Positions 43,761-53,274 are shown, counted from the first letter of the stretch. The stretch: 64,000 bases of DNA from Polynucleobacter sp. VK25 (GCF_018687355.1 NZ_CP061288.1:568144-632143); one strand, 5' to 3'. Numbers and translations are program-made. The notes: a model not told the origin generated them from the sequence alone.

Positions 43761-43919
43761 ATGTATATGTTTCTACCTTTTCTGACAGCTTTTATCGGAC
43801 TGGTTTTAGTCTGGTTTGAGAAACGTCTTGCGGGTTTGATTGTTTTGGCGCTTACCGTCGGCATCCTTTTGGTTTGGTTCCAGTTTCATGCAACCGACCA
43901 TCTCAATATCAGTCTGTAA
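43761..43919 (+). CDS. DUF5993 small membrane protein
   Basis: A 52-residue protein that fits in the gap before the DsbB gene: ATG at 43761, TAA at 43917-43919. It has two hydrophobic segments (FLPFLTAFIGLVLVWF and a second at residues 25-41), ending FHATDHLNISL, which matches the HATDPLNLS ending of the DUF5993 family. The family is usually found directly before a DsbB-like gene, as here. It is probably an accessory to the disulfide system. The DsbB gene starts five bases after its stop. Confidence 0.75.
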   Translation: MYMFLPFLTAFIGLVLVWFEKRLAGLIVLALTVGILLVWFQFHATDHLNISL

Positions 43920-43924
43920 TTATC

Positions 43925-44488
43925 GTGAGTAGACATTCCCTCCCTTCATTAGCAGCGCTAGGCAATCAATTGGCATTGTTGGCTGTTGTTGGCATGCTTT
44001 CTTATGCATTTGTCGATCAACTATATTTTGGCGAGTTACCTTGCCCTCTGTGCTTAATGCAACGTGTTGGATTTGTGATCATTGGATTTGCATTGGTCTT
44101 GAATATTCGTTGCGGTGCTCATTCCTCACATTATGGGTGGGGCATTATTGGTGGCCTAGCTGGAATGATGGTTTCACTCCGCCAGGTGTTCTTGCATATT
44201 CTTCCTGGCGACAAGGGGTTTGGCGCAACATTTTTAGAGCTCCATTTTTATACATGGGCTTATGTAGGATATACAGGTTTGATCATGGGCCTAGCAATTT
44301 TACTAATGCTTCCCAATCGTGAAGTTCGCTCACGTTCTTGGTTTGCAAATGCTTTAGTGATTATTTTCATTCTTTTAGTGTTTGGTAATCTTGTTTCCAC
44401 TTTGCTTGAATGTGGCATCGGACCCTGCGCTGATGATCCAGTGAAGTATGACGGCTGGTTGTGGTTGCGCTCTCGCTTTGGTTTTTAA
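43925..44488 (+). CDS. dsbB: Disulfide bond formation protein B (DsbB-like)
   Basis: A 187-residue, four-helix inner-membrane protein. The first redox pair is in GELPCPLCLMQR (Cys-Pro-Leu-Cys); the second pair may be the Cys in LLECGIGPCADDP. It reoxidises a DsbA-type protein and passes electrons to quinone. The GTG at 43925 gives the normal N-terminus; the frame is open upstream but overlaps DUF5993. Coupled to DUF5993. Confidence 0.85.
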   Translation: MSRHSLPSLAALGNQLALLAVVGMLSYAFVDQLYFGELPCPLCLMQRVGFVIIGFALVLNIRCGAHSSHYGWGIIGGLAGMMVSLRQVFLHILPGDKGFGATFLELHFYTWAYVGYTGLIMGLAILLMLPNREVRSRSWFANALVIIFILLVFGNLVSTLLECGIGPCADDPVKYDGWLWLRSRFGF

Positions 44489-44521
44489 CTTAGGCCTTTT
44501 GGTCTAGGTCTGCGTTGTAAT

Positions 44522-45517
44522 ATGCAATTCTCCAAAGTTCTAAAGAACTTCTTCTTAGCATCTATATTGTGGGCTATTGGGCTCTCAGCCCAAGCGCAAG
44601 GTATTCAGAAAAATACTGCCTGGCCTAAGCAAGCCATTCGTATCATCGTCACATTTACACCTGGTGGTGCGCCCGATATCTTGGCACGTGTTTTAGCGGA
44701 GAGTTGGCAGCAGAGTTTAGGTGTCCCGGTACTGGTGGAGAATCGCCCAGGCTATGGTGGCAATATCGGTGCTGATTTGGTTGCTAAGAGCGAGCCAGAT
44801 GGCTACACCTTGCTGATTGGCACTGTAGGCATACATGCAATTAATGGCGCGCTTTATGAAAAGATGTCTTTTGATCCTATAAAGGATTTCACGCCCATTA
44901 GTTTTTTAGCTAGTACGCCAAATGTACTGATCGTGAATAAGAAATTAGGTGTTAGCAATTTGCATGAGTTAATTGAGTTAGCAAAAGCAAAACCAGATCA
45001 GCTGACTTTTGGTTCGTCGGGGGTTGGCACCTCACTGCACATGTCTGGTGAACTTTTTAAAGAGATGGCTGGTGTGCAGATACGACATATCCCATACAAA
45101 GGGCGCGCCCAATCACTTCCTGACTTGCTGAGTGGCCGCATATCAATGCTCTTTGATAACCTTTCATCCTCTTTGTCTCTGATTAAGGCAGGCGAGGTTC
45201 AGGCTTTAGGCGTCACCACGCTGAAACGTTCGCATGCTGCCCCTGAAATTCCGACCTTAGCCGAGCAAGGGCTAACCGGTTTTGAGGCGGTATCCTGGTT
45301 TTCTTTGATGGCCCCGGCAAATCTGCCACCCAGCATTCAGAAGCGTCTAAATCTGATGGTTCGTCAAACCCTGAGTAGCCCAGAGGTCAAATCTCGTCTT
45401 TTATCTGGTGGTTTAGAGCCTGCTCCAGGCAGCCCCAAAGACCTTTCCAAGTTAATTGCCTCAGAAGCAAGTAAATGGGGTAGGGTGGTGCATCAATCGG
45501 GTGCAAAATTAGAGTAA
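44522..45517 (+). CDS. Bug/TctC-family periplasmic substrate-binding protein
   Basis: A 331-residue receptor, the fifth in the window. The signal peptide ends SAQAQ. IRIIVTFTPGGAPDILARVL, VENRPGYGGNIGADL, EPDGYTLLIGT and FGSSGVGTSLHMSG are the family motifs. It follows dsbB by 33 bases, but its membership in that transcript is uncertain. No TctAB genes nearby; ligand unknown. Confidence 0.88.
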   Translation: MQFSKVLKNFFLASILWAIGLSAQAQGIQKNTAWPKQAIRIIVTFTPGGAPDILARVLAESWQQSLGVPVLVENRPGYGGNIGADLVAKSEPDGYTLLIGTVGIHAINGALYEKMSFDPIKDFTPISFLASTPNVLIVNKKLGVSNLHELIELAKAKPDQLTFGSSGVGTSLHMSGELFKEMAGVQIRHIPYKGRAQSLPDLLSGRISMLFDNLSSSLSLIKAGEVQALGVTTLKRSHAAPEIPTLAEQGLTGFEAVSWFSLMAPANLPPSIQKRLNLMVRQTLSSPEVKSRLLSGGLEPAPGSPKDLSKLIASEASKWGRVVHQSGAKLE

Positions 45518-45576
45518 TCATTTAAGTAAAAACAGCTTTTCTTGTCAGCCCCAGACTATTTTCAAGCGTTAAAGGA

Positions 45577-47442
45577 ATGAGAGCTATTTGCTTGAAATCA
45601 CTAACTACTTTTTACCCCACTCCCAAGTCCCTAAACTTGCCTAAATTTTCAGCATTAGACTTTTCTAAATTCGGGGCGGCTTTGGCTGTTTGTTTATTGG
45701 TGGGCTGCGCTACACAAACGCAGCAAATCAAAATGAACGAGTCTAAGGAGCAGTTTAAGAATGGTGATCTGCAAAATACTACAGCCGCTATTCAGGGCGC
45801 ATTTAAAGATAAAAATACTTTGTACTACATGGAGCTCGGCGAAGTTCAAAGATTACAAGGCCCTTCGCAGATTCCCAATAGCACTCAAAGTTTGTTGGCA
45901 GCAGACCAACTAGTGAGTCGTTGGGAAGTGACTACTAGCGATAAGCTCAGGCGCTCCTTTTCAGGGGCAAGTTCCTATGTTTTATCTGAAGGCTTTAGCA
46001 GTGAGTATGACCCTAAGCCATATGAAGTGAGTTTGTTAAGCCAGACCTTGGCATTAAATCACCTCTCCCAAGGTCGCTGGAATGATGCCATGGTGGAAGC
46101 CAAAAAAATGGCGCAACGTGAAAAGGTGATAGAAGAGCTTATTCAAAGCCGGGTCGCTGCTGTCTCTAAGGTAGAGCGTGATCAGCAGATTAACCCTAAT
46201 ACTCAGGGCGCAACTAGTCGCATTGAGAATATCAGCGGCTATCCAATTAATTTATTGGATGATGAAGAAACACGTAGCCTAAAAAACGCTTATCAAAATC
46301 CTGGCGCATATTACCTATCTGGCTTTATTCATGAGTCACAAGGGGAGGCTAGTTTGGCCGCACCGGGCTATCGCCTCGCCATTGAGTTAAGACCTCAGGT
46401 GAACTTTTTTAAAACCAGCATTGCAAAGCTCGATTCCAATATTGCAAATCAAAGTAAAAAATCGTTTGCAGACACTCTCATCATTATTGATACGGGGTAC
46501 ATGCCTAAGATTATTCCTTATCAAATCAGCCAATCTTTTAATATCGGCGGCAATCCTAAATTAATCACTCTCACTTTTCCGGTCATTGAAAAGTCAACCG
46601 AGCGTTTTAGGCCAACCATGGTTCAGTTAGGCGATAGGGCGGCCAATCCAGAGCTGGTGGCAAATATTGATGCAATGGCCCGCAAGAACTTGCGTGATGA
46701 AATGCCTAGCTATGTTCTGAGAGCTTCTTCAAGAGCATTAGCATCCTTGGCTGCGCAATATGCAGCTGACCGGGCGGCGCAACAAGCAGCCAATAGAAAA
46801 AATCAGAACAATCAAAACAATGGTAATGCGGCTCTTATAGGCGCTATTGCAGGAATGATTACAGGATATGGATTGCAAGCGATTAACGTGACTGACGTGC
46901 GTCACTGGTCAACCTTGCCTGCGCAGACATATATGGCCAGAATGGGCTTACCGATTGGGCCTACGGTTCTCAAGTACACCTTGCCGTCTGGGATGACTGC
47001 TTCGCAAACGGTGAATTTGGTGGGGGGCTATAACGTAGTCTATATCCGCATGTTCAGAAATCGAGCCACAGTACTTACCTCAAATGACCCAGCTGCGCTT
47101 CCCCAGGTCACCCTAGTGCCTACTGTAATGACTCCTGTAGCTCCAATTGCGGCTCAGTCGACCAGTGTCTTGCCTACCGTCTTGGAACCAAAACCATCCG
47201 AAGGCACTTTTGCAGGCTTAAAGAAGTTGTGGGGCGGCTTTCAAGACCCGAAGCCTGAAGAGTCTGCTCCGGTAGTAACAGCCCCAGCCCAAATGACAGC
47301 TCCGGCTACCCCTATAGTTTCTGAGGCTGCAGCCAGTCCCAATCCTGCTACCAGTAGCACCCCTGCTAGCAGTAATATAGAAGAGGCGAAGCCGTATGAG
47401 CCACCCAGTTTGCTGAATCGCTTTCAGCAGCTTTTTAATTAG
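45577..47442 (+). CDS. COG3014-like lipoprotein with TPR-like region
   Basis: A 621-residue predicted lipoprotein; the lipobox is AVCLLVGC near residue 44, after an unusually long N-terminus. Residues about 150-300 are helical and TPR-like (LALNHLSQGRWNDAMVEAKK, YYLSGFIHESQGEASLA). A Gly-rich hydrophobic segment (ALIGAIAGMITGYG, about residue 425) precedes TDVRHWSTLPAQTY, a COG3014 hallmark. The tail is Pro/Ala/Ser-rich. It heads the four-gene lipoprotein cluster with ycfL and lpoB, which implies a role in outer-membrane activation of peptidoglycan synthesis. Confidence 0.75.
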   Translation: MRAICLKSLTTFYPTPKSLNLPKFSALDFSKFGAALAVCLLVGCATQTQQIKMNESKEQFKNGDLQNTTAAIQGAFKDKNTLYYMELGEVQRLQGPSQIPNSTQSLLAADQLVSRWEVTTSDKLRRSFSGASSYVLSEGFSSEYDPKPYEVSLLSQTLALNHLSQGRWNDAMVEAKKMAQREKVIEELIQSRVAAVSKVERDQQINPNTQGATSRIENISGYPINLLDDEETRSLKNAYQNPGAYYLSGFIHESQGEASLAAPGYRLAIELRPQVNFFKTSIAKLDSNIANQSKKSFADTLIIIDTGYMPKIIPYQISQSFNIGGNPKLITLTFPVIEKSTERFRPTMVQLGDRAANPELVANIDAMARKNLRDEMPSYVLRASSRALASLAAQYAADRAAQQAANRKNQNNQNNGNAALIGAIAGMITGYGLQAINVTDVRHWSTLPAQTYMARMGLPIGPTVLKYTLPSGMTASQTVNLVGGYNVVYIRMFRNRATVLTSNDPAALPQVTLVPTVMTPVAPIAAQSTSVLPTVLEPKPSEGTFAGLKKLWGGFQDPKPEESAPVVTAPAQMTAPATPIVSEAAASPNPATSSTPASSNIEEAKPYEPPSLLNRFQQLFN

Positions 47443-47453
47443 GAAAGACCCAG

Positions 47454-47819
47454 ATGAAAAAATACCTTGCAATTCTGATGACGGCACTTGCTGCATTTAC
47501 TTTGGTGGCTTGCAGCTCAACCCCATCGATGAAGGATATGACAATCCGTATGGGCGATACCGATAGCATTCAAATTACCGATATGAGAAGTCTGGTGCGT
47601 AATGGCGTGCTCACTGCACAAGTCACCATTCAGAATGACAGCAAATCCAATCTTGTGTCTTATCGATTCAAATGGATTGGTAAGAATGGCATGACTGTGA
47701 CAGATGAGGAGCCGTGGAAGCCAGTAACGGTAGGCAAAGGTCAGTCGACCGTTATCATGGGGATAGCCCCAACACCAGACGCTACTGACTTTCGCTTTGA
47801 GTTAAACCAATATAAATAA
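47454..47819 (+). CDS. ycfL: YcfL family lipoprotein (DUF1425)
   Basis: A 121-residue lipoprotein with signal KKYLAILMTALAAFTLVAC (lipobox LVAC). The beta-sandwich DUF1425 domain has LTAQVTIQNDSKSNLVSYRFKW and EPWKPVTVGKGQSTVIMGIAP. In E. coli ycfL lies next to lpoB, as here. Function is not established. It lies 12 bases after the COG3014 gene. Confidence 0.8.
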   Translation: MKKYLAILMTALAAFTLVACSSTPSMKDMTIRMGDTDSIQITDMRSLVRNGVLTAQVTIQNDSKSNLVSYRFKWIGKNGMTVTDEEPWKPVTVGKGQSTVIMGIAPTPDATDFRFELNQYK

Positions 47820-47871
47820 AAAACAAGTCAATATTTAATATTAAAAAGATTTAGGCTTATAAAGGATGATC

Positions 47872-48456
47872 ATGAACACTAAAACTATTCGCTTATCTGC
47901 TATTGCATTATCAGTCGCAGCGCTTGCAGCTTGCTCTGGCCCACAAGTGCGTTATGGCGACGCTAAAGCTGTTGAAACAGTCAATGCTAACTATGGATCC
48001 ACTGATCTGCAGATGATTGCCGAAGCAATGACAAGATCACTGCTGCAATCCAAAGCAATCTCTGGAAGTAAGGATGCGCCGATTGTGACTTTGGCAGACG
48101 TGAAGAATAAAACTTCTGAATATATTGATACACGTGTCATTACCGATAAGATCCGCACGCAGCTGATGAAGAGTGGTCAAGTACGATTTGCAGTGAGTGT
48201 CTCTGAAATGCAAAATCAAACCGATGAACTCAAGCGCCAGAATCAGTCAGGGTTGTATAAGAACAGTACGATTGCCAAGACTGGCAATATGCAGGGTGCG
48301 CAATATCGCATTGAAGGATCAATTGCTTCTATTGTGAAGAACACCAAAGACGTTAAAGACGTTTACTACGTCTTTAATTTGAATCTCATTAATAACGAAT
48401 CAGGCTTACTCGAGTGGGCTGATGAAAAAGAAATTCGTAAGACTGCGACACGCTAA
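47872..48456 (+). CDS. lpoB: Penicillin-binding protein activator LpoB
   Basis: A 194-residue lipoprotein (lipobox LAAC) with the LpoB domain: TDLQMIAEAMTRSLLQSKAI, VTLADVKNKTSEYIDTRVITDKIRTQL, GQVRFAVS, YRIEGSIASIVKNT. In E. coli LpoB sits in the outer membrane and activates PBP1b. ATG at 47872 is chosen because AAAGGA lies five bases before it; an ATG two codons earlier is in frame. The long disordered linker of enterobacterial LpoB is short here. Confidence 0.88.
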   Translation: MNTKTIRLSAIALSVAALAACSGPQVRYGDAKAVETVNANYGSTDLQMIAEAMTRSLLQSKAISGSKDAPIVTLADVKNKTSEYIDTRVITDKIRTQLMKSGQVRFAVSVSEMQNQTDELKRQNQSGLYKNSTIAKTGNMQGAQYRIEGSIASIVKNTKDVKDVYYVFNLNLINNESGLLEWADEKEIRKTATR

Positions 48457-48491
48457 TTGGCAAGTCAACACCATATAGAATTGAGTAACAC

Positions 48492-49538
48492 ATGAAAAAA
48501 ACCTTTATAGCTCTTGCGGGCGTTAGCCTGGTCTTCTTGGCTGGTTGCGCTAGCAAGCCGCCTGCTCCAGTAGTGGAGTCTGCGATGGTGGGTCAAGTTC
48601 CGGCAGATCCGCCTAAGAATCCCGTGATTAGTGCGGAAGCCCTGAAGGCGGAGTCTAAGTCAATTGCAGTAACTGATATCTACTTCAAAAAAGAAGGTAA
48701 GAACTTAACGTTCATCGAAGAAACCAGAACAACTACTGGCAACAGCATCTCCTCTGTGATTACGCCTAAGACAATTGAAGTGGATGCCGATAAAGCAAAC
48801 GCCTCCGCTATTACTGGTGGGGCAAATTCATCTGCGTTCCCAGTAAAGTTCACCGATTTATCCGATCCAAAAGCGACCGCCCCTGGCACAGCTACACCAC
48901 CTGTACCTGCAGTTGATGTTGCGGCACCAAGCAATAGCTCTTCAAGCATTAATACCGAAAGCATGAAGAAGTCTGGCTATCAAAGTAATCATGAGTATGG
49001 CGAGTTGCGTTATTTAGCCAACCCGATTCGCGGTTTACTCATCAAGTCTGGTTATAAAGTGGTACAGGCTAAATCCACTCCCGCAATCCCCAATCAAGGT
49101 GATGAGTACTTTGATATTGTGAAGCGCATCAAGGCTGGCGATTTTGGCGATGCCGACTACGTACTGTACGGTGTTTTAGCGGAAGTCTCTAGTACCGATA
49201 ATGTTTCTGATATTCCCGGAACAAAATCTACTTCGCAGCAGGTAACATTTGAGGTAACTGTGGACTTTAATATCGTTGATACTAAAACCACCCAAATAGT
49301 CGCTTCCTTTGTGGCATCTGGCGAGGGTAAAGACGTCCAAATCGATGGCAGGGATACAGGACATAAGCCAAGTACAGCGAAGTTAATGAAGTTGGCCTCC
49401 TTGGATCTGGCGGAAGATGTTCGCAGGCACTTGGCTGATCAAAACTTTATTACCAACAACCCTGGTTCAGCAGGACAGATGCGCAATCTCAAAAGACGTT
49501 TGGATGATGATGCAACTACTTTGAAGGTTTACAAGTAG
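48492..49538 (+). CDS. LpoB/CsgG-like lipoprotein, second paralogue
   Basis: A 348-residue lipoprotein (lipobox LAGC). A low-complexity linker at about residues 20-170 (Pro/Ala/Ser) is followed by a globular domain (ADYVLYGVLAEVSSTDN, VTFEVTVDFNIVDTKTTQIV, SLDLAEDVRRHLADQNF) resembling the LpoB/CsgG fold. It may reach through the peptidoglycan layer, as LpoB does. It starts 35 bases after lpoB and is the last gene of the cluster. The family is not recognised with certainty. Confidence 0.6.
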   Translation: MKKTFIALAGVSLVFLAGCASKPPAPVVESAMVGQVPADPPKNPVISAEALKAESKSIAVTDIYFKKEGKNLTFIEETRTTTGNSISSVITPKTIEVDADKANASAITGGANSSAFPVKFTDLSDPKATAPGTATPPVPAVDVAAPSNSSSSINTESMKKSGYQSNHEYGELRYLANPIRGLLIKSGYKVVQAKSTPAIPNQGDEYFDIVKRIKAGDFGDADYVLYGVLAEVSSTDNVSDIPGTKSTSQQVTFEVTVDFNIVDTKTTQIVASFVASGEGKDVQIDGRDTGHKPSTAKLMKLASLDLAEDVRRHLADQNFITNNPGSAGQMRNLKRRLDDDATTLKVYK

Positions 49539-49554
49539 GCAGCAGCAGGCTGAT

Positions 49555-50946
49555 TCAAGTCTCTACCGGCGGATGTGTTTTCTCATAGCGCTCCGCTGTT
49601 CTTCTAAAGAGATAGAGTAAAAAGCACGCAGCCAGACCAAGGCTCAAGCTATTTCCTGCCCAGAAGCCATTGGCGCCTTGTAAGAATGTGGGTGTGTTAC
49701 CTAATACGTTAAAGCCCATCAGGTAGCCACCACCAAGGCCTACACCCCAGAGCGAGCCTGCATAAATCACCATAGGTAAGAATGCAATACGATAGGCCCG
49801 CAAAATAAAGGCTGCGGTGATTTGCAGGGCATCAAACACTTGGTAAAACGCAATAAACAAAAAGAGGGGGATGGAGAATGCCTTTACTTCTGCTGGCGGG
49901 TCATATAAGTCAAGCAGCTGAATTCTAAATATCCAGACGGCAATACCGATGCTGATACATAGCGTCGTTGTAAAAAATACCGATGACCAACCAATCTCTT
50001 CAGCACGTTCTGGTTTATTAGCGCCAATCGACTGCGAAACCAGTGTCATTGTGGCAATGGAGAGCGATAAAGGCACCATGTAAATCACAGTGCCCATATT
50101 GGCCACAATTTGATGACCTGCTAAAGCGGTGGTTCCGAGTCGAGCAATGAACAAGGACATAAAAGTGAAAGACGTCACTTCAATCAAGTAACTAAAGCCA
50201 ATGGGTGCGCCTAATTTGAGTAAAGTCCAGATGCGATGCCAGTCGGGTATGCTAAAGCGGGCAAAGATCTTAAAGGGTCTGTAAAAGCGATCCAATATAA
50301 CAAAGCCAAGGGTCATTAAGAGCCAAGACCAGTTGATGATAACGGTAGCAATAGCACAACCAGGACCACCCATGCCCTCAATACCAAAACCGCCATAGAT
50401 AAATAGCAGGTTTAATGGAAGCTTCAATGCCAGACCGATGATCTGTACTACGGTAATAACAGTAGGGCGTGAGACAGCATTATGTAATGCCATGAGAACG
50501 CGCATGCCCATACTGGCTGGTAGACCGATCGCTAAGATGCTGAGATATAACTTCGCCTTACCCTCGATGGCTTCATTCACTTGTGAGATGGCTAGTAGGT
50601 GATCGGCATTGAGCAAAATAAAACAACCGAATACAGTAAGACCTAAGGCAAGCCAAGTTGCTTGCCGTACTTCTTCGCCGATTTCTGAAAAGCGTTTTGC
50701 ACCAAACAGTTGCCCTGCAATTGGTGCAAGAGCAGAGATAACTCCAGTCAGACCAACATAAATGCTGATGAAAATAGCTGAAGCCATCGCGAGTGCAGCG
50801 AGATCATCGGCAGAGTAGCGGGCTGTCATAGCGGTATCCAGTACGCCAAACGCAATCACCGCAAGCTGACCAATCAATAAAGGCCCAGCCAGTTTTAATA
50901 AAGAGGGAATATCCTCGCGGAGGCGCGATAACTTAAAGTGCAGCAC
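49555..50946 (-). CDS. MATE family efflux transporter
   Basis: A 463-residue, 12-helix exporter in two MATE halves. LKLAGPLLIGQLAVIAFGVLD opens the first; GAPIGFSYLIEVTSFTFMSLFIARLGTTALAGHQIV opens the second. Similar to NorM-type Na+ or H+/drug antiporters. It starts 3 bases after the ArnT-like gene on the minus strand and is probably co-transcribed with it. Confidence 0.88.
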   Translation of the reverse strand: MLHFKLSRLREDIPSLLKLAGPLLIGQLAVIAFGVLDTAMTARYSADDLAALAMASAIFISIYVGLTGVISALAPIAGQLFGAKRFSEIGEEVRQATWLALGLTVFGCFILLNADHLLAISQVNEAIEGKAKLYLSILAIGLPASMGMRVLMALHNAVSRPTVITVVQIIGLALKLPLNLLFIYGGFGIEGMGGPGCAIATVIINWSWLLMTLGFVILDRFYRPFKIFARFSIPDWHRIWTLLKLGAPIGFSYLIEVTSFTFMSLFIARLGTTALAGHQIVANMGTVIYMVPLSLSIATMTLVSQSIGANKPERAEEIGWSSVFFTTTLCISIGIAVWIFRIQLLDLYDPPAEVKAFSIPLFLFIAFYQVFDALQITAAFILRAYRIAFLPMVIYAGSLWGVGLGGGYLMGFNVLGNTPTFLQGANGFWAGNSLSLGLAACFLLYLFRRTAERYEKTHPPVET

Positions 50947-50949
50947 GAT

Positions 50950-52668
50950 TTATTCGGGGATAACTTCGTAGAGGCGGAGGCGCTCATCGCGGTCAGCTGC
51001 ACGACGATCTTCCCAAAGTAGGGTGAGCTTTTTATTGTTCAATTGTGCGTATGCTTTTGCTTCGGATTGACTGTGTGTCAGCATCCATGGGCAATTAGGA
51101 TCATCGCGTAAATTCAGTTTAGAGAAGTACTCAAAAGAAGCTAGCTGCGCAAAACCGAGGTTACTAGTATCAACACAGCCACCGCCGGTTGGAACTACCA
51201 GAGCTAAACGCGCTGAAACGTGACGATACGTTTTGGCGTAATTAATAGTGGGAAGCCACAGGGTCATCAGCAGAACCCACATCAAGGTAGTACCAGAAGC
51301 AGAGATGATGAGGCAGCGCCAAATTTCTTTTGGGGCGCGTGAAGTTCTCCAGCGCACTACCGCTAGCCAAACACCAGTAATCGCCAGCGCTACGATAAAG
51401 GCCATTACATTAAATTGACCCTCAAATCCTGGAAGTAGACGAGCAATATTGGCAGCCGTTGTCTCAGGGTAGCCGGTCACTTTTGCTAACCAAATAATCC
51501 AAATTGCGAGGGCGATCAACGTAAAACTAAACATCGCAAACCAGTCGATAAAACTAATGACACTGCGCTTAAGAACAGGGAGACTAAAGGCAGCAATGAT
51601 GGCAAGGCTTGGAATTAAGATCATTAAGTCATGCTCATTTGCCTCTAAGCGGAATAGAGCATAAATTAAGCTGCCAACAAATAGGCTTAATGGAATGGCT
51701 AGGTGCGGAGCGCGCCATGCGCCAGATGCTTTAGTGCGGCCCCAGTGGGCGAGTGAAACGATTGCAAGCGGCCACACAGGCCAAGCGTAAGCCCAGAAGT
51801 TCACGCTCAAGAAACCGAGCGATTCAATGGATGGAGTAGCGCGCATTTCTGGCACATTGCGCCAACCTTCTTCAGCGATATGACGCCAGTGCGGAGAAAG
51901 ATCTGTGATGTACCAAACTAAGGGCCAAATTGCAAAACCAATGAGACCTAAAACAGTGCTGGTAAGTGTCCAACGAAAGCGCAACTTTGCATTACTGGCA
52001 ATCACTGCAATGATGGTGGAGCTGACAATAATTAAACTTAAAGTAAGGTTGCTAGAAAGCGCAACGATGGCAATACCAAGACCAGTCCATAAGCCGCCTT
52101 GCCAGGGCTTATCTAAGCCACGCACCGTGCCGTAAAGCACAATACTGATCCCCATGAGTTGTGCCATCATCGGAGTAGTTTCATGGGCGCGTTGTGCAAG
52201 ACCGACGCATGCTAAGAAAATCAACAGCGCACCATCAGCCAGGGTCATGCCGTAGCTCTTCATGTCGGGTTGACCGCCAACAGCAAGTGCCATTGGCTGG
52301 ACTTCACGACGTCGTCCTAATAGGTAGGTGGCGTACCAAATTGCGAGTGCGGCAGAGAAGAAGCAAATCGCCGCATACAAACGTGCGGCATTGGCGGCAC
52401 CAATGAACGGACCAAACCATTCAATCAGTGTTGCACCCATCCAATATGGCAAGGGTGTGCCAAGTGAGATATCGCGACCTGCTAAATGTGGAACAACCCA
52501 ATCCAGGGAGTTGCCGCGAAAGAGTGTCCACATACCACCAAAGCCAATCGCATCTTCATTCTTCCAAGGGTCCCGAAAGAACAGGCCAGCAAAACCATAA
52601 ACCAAGGTCAGCGCAAAAATAATAATGCGCGGAATTGATTTAGTGGCGGCGGCGGTAAGTTTGACCAT
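50950..52668 (-). CDS. ArnT-like GT-C family membrane glycosyltransferase
   Basis: A 572-residue multi-spanning protein of the ArnT/PMT (GT-C) superfamily. The first periplasmic loop has FFRDPWKNEDAIGFGGMW, with the acidic motif expected to be catalytic. About 11 helices follow and then a C-terminal soluble domain. It transfers a sugar from a polyprenyl-phosphate donor to lipid A, glycan or protein. Acceptor and donor are unknown, and no arn genes are nearby. It precedes the MATE exporter gene on the same transcript. Confidence 0.75.
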   Translation of the reverse strand: MVKLTAAATKSIPRIIIFALTLVYGFAGLFFRDPWKNEDAIGFGGMWTLFRGNSLDWVVPHLAGRDISLGTPLPYWMGATLIEWFGPFIGAANAARLYAAICFFSAALAIWYATYLLGRRREVQPMALAVGGQPDMKSYGMTLADGALLIFLACVGLAQRAHETTPMMAQLMGISIVLYGTVRGLDKPWQGGLWTGLGIAIVALSSNLTLSLIIVSSTIIAVIASNAKLRFRWTLTSTVLGLIGFAIWPLVWYITDLSPHWRHIAEEGWRNVPEMRATPSIESLGFLSVNFWAYAWPVWPLAIVSLAHWGRTKASGAWRAPHLAIPLSLFVGSLIYALFRLEANEHDLMILIPSLAIIAAFSLPVLKRSVISFIDWFAMFSFTLIALAIWIIWLAKVTGYPETTAANIARLLPGFEGQFNVMAFIVALAITGVWLAVVRWRTSRAPKEIWRCLIISASGTTLMWVLLMTLWLPTINYAKTYRHVSARLALVVPTGGGCVDTSNLGFAQLASFEYFSKLNLRDDPNCPWMLTHSQSEAKAYAQLNNKKLTLLWEDRRAADRDERLRLYEVIPE

Positions 52669-52680
52669 GTGTAAAGTTCA

Positions 52681-52708
52681 AAATAAAAAAGGCAGCAAAC
52701 GCTGCCTT
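52681..52708 (-). terminator. Rho-independent terminator of rpmE2
   Basis: AAGGCAGC-AAAC-GCTGCCTT, an eight-base perfect stem. On the minus strand it is followed by a T-rich run (TTTTTTATTT). It ends the L31 gene and separates it from the ArnT-like gene. Confidence 0.85.
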
Positions 52709-52757
52709 GATTATCTCGCAGAGCAGGTATTTAACATACCCCGCGAATAGAAGTGGT

Positions 52758-53105
52758 TTAAGCCTTCTTCTTAGCTGGCTTTTCAGCAGCTTTAGCTTCT
52801 GCAGCAGCAGCTTTTTTCTCAGCTGTTTTAGCAGCGCCATCACCGGAAGCTTTAGCAACAGCTTTAGTTCCGAATTTCTGACGGAATTTCTCAACACGAC
52901 CAGCGGTATCCATAATTTTCTGGGTACCAGTGTAGAAAGGGTGTGATTCAGATGAAGTCTCGATTTTAGCCAATGGATATTCATTGCCATCTTCCCACTT
53001 GATTGTCTCTTTAGTAGACATAGTGGAGCGAGTCTTGAAGCTGAAGTTATTGGAAACGTCTACAAAGACGATTTCGCGATATTCGGGGTGAATGCCAGGT
53101 TTCAT
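52758..53105 (-). CDS. rpmE2: 50S ribosomal protein L31 type B
   Basis: A 115-residue L31 of the zinc-free (C-minus) type: [46 protein letters not shown], and [12 protein letters not shown]. It contains no Cys. A 25-30-residue Ala/Lys/Glu-rich tail extends beyond the usual 85-90 residues. It binds the 50S subunit near the central protuberance. Located next to rho. Confidence 0.93.
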   Translation of the reverse strand: MKPGIHPEYREIVFVDVSNNFSFKTRSTMSTKETIKWEDGNEYPLAKIETSSESHPFYTGTQKIMDTAGRVEKFRQKFGTKAVAKASGDGAAKTAEKKAAAAEAKAAEKPAKKKA

Positions 53106-53274
53106 GTTGAGTCCTATGAGCGGGTAGCCGTTTGAGCCAAATTGGCTGAAATACTTTCCCAGGTTTTAAAAGCAAGTTAATGGTGCAGCAAAGGCGAAAT
53201 TATGCCATGAAATCAAGGACAAAGCTCGCTTTAGAGGTCTAAAAAGGGCTAAAACAGCCCCCTAGACCCTTAAA

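Noticed and set aside
52194-52622. Plus-strand frames inside the ArnT-like gene
   Set aside because: They are low-quality shadows of a well-supported minus-strand gene.
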